Shown: piece after piece, positions 61,701 to 64,000 of the stretch | How positions within the stretch are numbered: position 1 is the first letter of the stretch | Layout: each line of letters opens with the position of its first letter | Assembly: GCF_003721515.1 (NCBI RefSeq) | Contig: NZ_RJJD01000013.1 | Coordinates: 102,892-166,891, forward strand | DNA length: 64,000 bases | Source: Rufibacter latericius | Lineage (GTDB): Bacteria; Bacteroidota; Bacteroidia; Cytophagales; Hymenobacteraceae | Direction of reading: 5' to 3' | Translations under genes and position numbers: made by a program | Notes under the pieces: model-generated | What the model was told of the DNA's origin: nothing | Database searches by the model: none | What the model saw: the letters and a program-made list of their open reading frames with translations, nothing else

Positions 61701-64000
61701 CTTGTTGAACCTCTGGAGCAATTGCTGACGGAGGGCTTCCCTTTTCTGGCCGTGGGCGGCCAACCCCATCACCTGTGACAGCGTCTGTTCCACATGGTCT
61801 ACGGTGAGCAGCGATGCCGGGACGTCAGGGAGCCGAAGCAGAAGGGAAATAAGGAGAGCCAAGGCATCTGCCTGTTCCCTGGCCGGGAGAGTAGAGTCTA
61901 TCTTAAGGATACGGCATACGGCTGCCGTCTCTATCTGGTACTGGGAGAGGAGGTTTTGGTAACTGCCCAGGAGCTGTTTGGCGTCAGTCTTCAGTTGTTG
62001 GGCATATTGGGTTACCCGTACTGCTTCCAAGGGGTGGCGGTGTGGGTGGCCAATCACGGAGCCGATGACCTGCATCTGGCTTGCCAGGTCTTCCCACTCG
62101 GCCAACCGTGAGGCGGTCAATTGCTCCACCGCCGGCGGGGTAAAGGTGACACTGTCTGGGGCAAGGGCTAATTGGCTATAATTGGTAAACGCCTCAAAAA
62201 GCGAAAACCCGAACCCGTACTTCTGGTGAAGGGCCTGCACGTATCCGTTTAGCTCCGTTCTGGTGGACAGGAGCCTTTCAGCTTCTGATTCAAAGCTCTG
62301 GGGAGAAGACTTCCTGTTTATTTCCGCGGCCCGCTTCAACTGCTCCAGGACCGCCGACTTCTTGGATTTGTTGGAGTGCAGCTCCAGACAGAAGGAGCCG
62401 ATGCCAATGGCTTCCAGGCGGTTCTCCACCACGTCAAGGGCAGCCTTCTTGGCAGAAACAAACAGGACCTTCTTGCCGGCGTACAGGGCATTGGCGATGA
62501 TATTGGTGATGGTCTGCGATTTCCCGGTGCCGGGAGGGCCGTGCAGGACAAAGCTTTTCCCTTGTGCCGAGCTCAAGATGGCCTCAAACTGGGAGGAATC
62601 GGTGCTGATGGGGAGCGCTATCTCTGCGGGGTGGAAATCCGTGTCCAATGCGGCGTTCTCCGGCAGCGCCTCCGGCTGCCACTCCAGCATACCGGAGATA
62701 AGGCTTTTGACGATTTTGTTCTGGCTGAGTTTGTCAGCGTTGTTATGGATATCATTCCAGAGGATGAATTTACTGAACGAGAAAGTGCCTAGAAGCGCCT
62801 GTTCCTCCACGTCCCATCGGGAATGGGACATGATGCCTTTCCGGATGATATTGAACACCATGCGCACGTCCACCCCGCTCTCGTCCTTGGGCAGGTTCTC
62901 CAGCCCTCCTATGTTGATCCCGAAGTCCTGGCGCAGCATCTCCAGCAGGGTGATGTTCATCATGGTCTCTTCTTCCCGGCTCCGGATGACGTAACCCTTC
63001 TGGGCGGATTTCCGGACTATTTCCACCGGCAAGAGTAAGATGGGCGCATAACGGGGGCGTTCACTGGCCGGGGTCTCATACCACTTGAGCAAGCCCAGGG
63101 CGATGTAGAGGGTATTGGCCCCGTTTTCCTCAATGGCTTGGCGGGAGCTGCGGTAGATATTGGTGAGGCCGTGCTGCAGTTCGTTTTCGGTGAGGTAGGA
63201 GCGGAGCCTTTTCTGGGTGAACTCGTGCTTCACCAAATCATGGATGGGGTCAGATTGGTTCAGCGTCTGGTAAATGCCCGTGCTGCGGAGCGGATTGTCC
63301 CAGTCCGCCGGTTTGGGCAACACCTGGAACTCCTGCCCGTTAGCCAAGCCGTCCTCCAGTTGACCCAGGTTGATGGAAATCAACTGGAGGGTACTTTTGG
63401 TAAGCCTGATGTTGAGGAGGTTGTTCCGGAGCGTGAGGTCCAGGAGTTTCCTTTCCCAGAGACGCTGCTTGGAAACCTTTATCTGCTCCACGTCCAGTAT
63501 CTCCAACCCGGCGGCCAAAGCTTCAGGGGCATCGCCCTGCCGTTCCTTGGCAGGTTCCTCTTCTATGATTTCCCAGCCATTCGGGGTGTGGACCCGGAGT
63601 GGAAGCGGTCTGATGCCACTAAAGCGGGTGCGCTTGATGTCCACAAACAACCCGAACTCCTCGTCTTTCCTCATATGCTGGTTGGCGGTGGCAACCGCTG
63701 CGTCAAAGGACGTAGGGTTCCCGGCATTCATGCTGGTACCTTCCACCAGCACGATGTCATTGATCCCGTCTGCCGTCCGCTTCGTGAGCAGGGAAGGGTC
63801 GTCGTTGACAGGGTCTGCGAAGGATTCATCCACCAACCAACCGCCCACAAAAGCATGTCCTTTGGTAAACACTATCAGCGGATGAATGCCTACCGCTTCC
63901 AGACAGGCGGCGTACAGCAAAGAGATGTCCAGACAGTTGGCGAGTTTATGCGCGAAGATGGTGTCACACATCCTGACGCGCTGCCCGGTTTCCTCAAAGC
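58728..64000 (-). CDS. Giant helicase-nuclease (DUF4011-SF1 helicase-Vsr-like-DUF3320), 5' partial
   Basis: At least 1757 residues, open to the right edge. Counting from the Met at 63971: about 1-130 resemble a transglutaminase-like fold (ANCLDISLLYAACLEA, TKGHAFVGGW, VDESFADP: Cys-His-Asp order). DUF4011 starts near 170 (LLDLTLRNNLLNIRL). An SF1/UPF1-type helicase follows, with Walker A GPPGTGKSQTI near 475 and Walker B VVFDEASQMP near 1110. A Vsr-like nuclease (MTES_1575 type) lies near 1430-1520 (ILGILCDGHNYAS, LGWNIYKVWSIEWW). DUF3320 is at the C-terminus (IREILTNQISLPKNELI). Proteins of this build are predicted to defend against foreign DNA. Intact as seen. Confidence 0.9.
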   Translation of the reverse strand, partial: FEETGQRVRMCDTIFAHKLANCLDISLLYAACLEAVGIHPLIVFTKGHAFVGGWLVDESFADPVNDDPSLLTKRTADGINDIVLVEGTSMNAGNPTSFDAAVATANQHMRKDEEFGLFVDIKRTRFSGIRPLPLRVHTPNGWEIIEEEPAKERQGDAPEALAAGLEILDVEQIKVSKQRLWERKLLDLTLRNNLLNIRLTKSTLQLISINLGQLEDGLANGQEFQVLPKPADWDNPLRSTGIYQTLNQSDPIHDLVKHEFTQKRLRSYLTENELQHGLTNIYRSSRQAIEENGANTLYIALGLLKWYETPASERPRYAPILLLPVEIVRKSAQKGYVIRSREEETMMNITLLEMLRQDFGINIGGLENLPKDESGVDVRMVFNIIRKGIMSHSRWDVEEQALLGTFSFSKFILWNDIHNNADKLSQNKIVKSLISGMLEWQPEALPENAALDTDFHPAEIALPISTDSSQFEAILSSAQGKSFVLHGPPGTGKSQTITNIIANALYAGKKVLFVSAKKAALDVVENRLEAIGIGSFCLELHSNKSKKSAVLEQLKRAAEINRKSSPQSFESEAERLLSTRTELNGYVQALHQKYGFGFSLFEAFTNYSQLALAPDSVTFTPPAVEQLTASRLAEWEDLASQMQVIGSVIGHPHRHPLEAVRVTQYAQQLKTDAKQLLGSYQNLLSQYQIETAAVCRILKIDSTLPAREQADALALLISLLLRLPDVPASLLTVDHVEQTLSQVMGLAAHGQKREALRQQLLQRFNKTLLNYPAEQALQDWNIAEQKWFLPKFLKQGAIAKAMKKLSLTGSLAKQETPAILQMVIDYQAEQAPLEKSTHLPQLLGFLWRNDTCQWEALLDICAALIDINRQGIILNTAAKAKEWRTELSREFSEGSKAYLQAHGQTLANFLLLSQEIGRKELELHQLLGIEHASLKVNDAHWVNNALLYAGKWLGAIEEVRDWIQWLQIKERALELGLQPLVSAYENGGMGSEEIGQSFRKGLYRSCAEYIIDQDPQLSTFSGKLFEEKINKFRELSKGFEQLTKEELYARLAAKIPSFVQEASQSSEIGILQRNIRNNGRATSIRKLFDSIPNLLPRLCPCMLMSPISVAQYFDANSTKFDLVVFDEASQMPTCEAVGAIARGTNVIVVGDPKQMPPTSFFGSTAVDEDNIELEDLESILDDCLALSMPSHYLRWHYRSKHESLIAFSNAKYYDNQLLTFPSTDDITTKVQHVPVEGFYDKGKTRQNEAEAKAIVEEIIQRLSHPLLAKRSIGIVTFSVVQQNLIEDLLTEVFKTRPDLERIAVETEEPLFIKNLENVQGDERDVILFSVGYGPDKDGKVSLNFGPINREGGWRRLNVAVSRARYEMKVFSTLRADQIDITRTASEGVAGLKAFLAYAEKGKSALPGRSVMTSTNEVSFENTLAEEIRKHGYEVHTGIGCSDYKIDMGVVNPASPDEYILGILCDGHNYASTKTSRDREIVQADVLRLLGWNIYKVWSIEWWENPQRTVNEILTAIKQAEEQKTLAPAPISASEVTSLSTPQLLTFNQTVGTIKSFIAKAEATIEAVTSTAALVYEVCQMETVPTTSSEDFLQPWNREKVARQIMQVLATESPISQNLLCKRVLAAWGISRNGSRVNAYFENLFARLPIQKTQLGKSVILWKEEHQPESYPFFRVSELEIQKREADDLPPEEIANGIREILTNQISLPKNELIREASRLFGYARLGANVETAMVSGIAHAIDKGYAVEENERLVLA

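Noticed and set aside
1..64000. tRNA genes, rRNA genes, CRISPR arrays and insertion-sequence transposases
   Set aside because: I looked for cloverleaf-like 3' ends, repeated spacer patterns and DDE-type or tyrosine recombinase motifs and saw none; a covariance-model scan would be decisive.

Overview
The window looks like accessory DNA of a Bacteroidota bacterium, most likely order Cytophagales, family Hymenobacteraceae (Rufibacter/Pontibacter-like). Three things point there: CTnDOT-type conjugation genes (traG to traN), a clade II, Sec-exported lipoprotein NosZ, and a giant secreted protein with a GEVED domain and a type IX secretion tail. Assignment below family is inference. I saw no rRNA, tRNA, CRISPR array or intact transposase.

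Region 1 (1-6.6 kb): the end of a conjugative type IV secretion operon on the + strand, a VirB4-type TraG ATPase (cut by the window edge), a lipoprotein, then traI, traJ, traK, traL, traM and traN, closed by a strong terminator. Region 2 (6.7-8.2 kb): a decayed minus-strand gene and a small lipoprotein. Region 3 (8.2-14.8 kb): nitrous oxide reduction, with cytochrome c, nosZ, a nosB-like gene, nosL, nosD, nosF and nosY. Region 4 (14.8-28.2 kb): nitric oxide handling. It holds a single-subunit quinol NO reductase (minus strand), two heme-copper-oxidase-like membrane proteins, a DUF2249-Ric fusion for di-iron repair, a hemerythrin, a DUF1858-DUF2249 protein, a DUF59 Fe-S factor, an Rrf2 regulator and flavohemoglobin. 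No nitrate or nitrite reductase is present, so the island reduces NO and N2O only, as far as this window shows. Three palindromes of the form ATGAY-N4-RTCAT sit in the intergenic regions before cytochrome c-nosZ, between norB and the next gene, and before hmp. They suggest one Crp/Fnr-type regulon.

Region 5 (28-44 kb) is GC-rich, gene-poor and full of fragments. It holds three soluble PAS or PAS-like histidine kinases, one response regulator, one decayed regulator, an orphan kinase ATPase domain, a methyltransferase, and two families of small unrecognised proteins that recur in several diverged or broken copies. One small-protein unit is duplicated as about 350 bp of DNA, 6.2 kb apart. Region 6 (44-48 kb) is a DNA-damage and nuclease block: umuD, umuC, a secreted DRGH-type nuclease, a NuiA-type nuclease inhibitor, and a convergent SRAP (HMCES/YedK) gene. 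Region 7 (48.5-50.5 kb) is a coupled gene pair in which both proteins carry the same short SKNV...API.AG...GD motif. It is my best candidate for an undescribed system. Region 8 (51.3-56.8 kb) encodes an 1829-residue secreted multidomain protein with two blocks of seven near-identical repeats. Region 9 (57.4-64 kb) holds a TerB-like/BRCT protein and a very large helicase-nuclease (DUF4011, SF1 helicase, Vsr-like nuclease, DUF3320) that runs off the right edge and resembles predicted defence proteins.

The tra operon, umuDC, SRAP, antagonistic nuclease pair, defence-like genes and many broken genes fit a large plasmid or integrated conjugative element that carries an NO/N2O respiration cassette. 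That is inference: no relaxase, integrase or origin is visible here.
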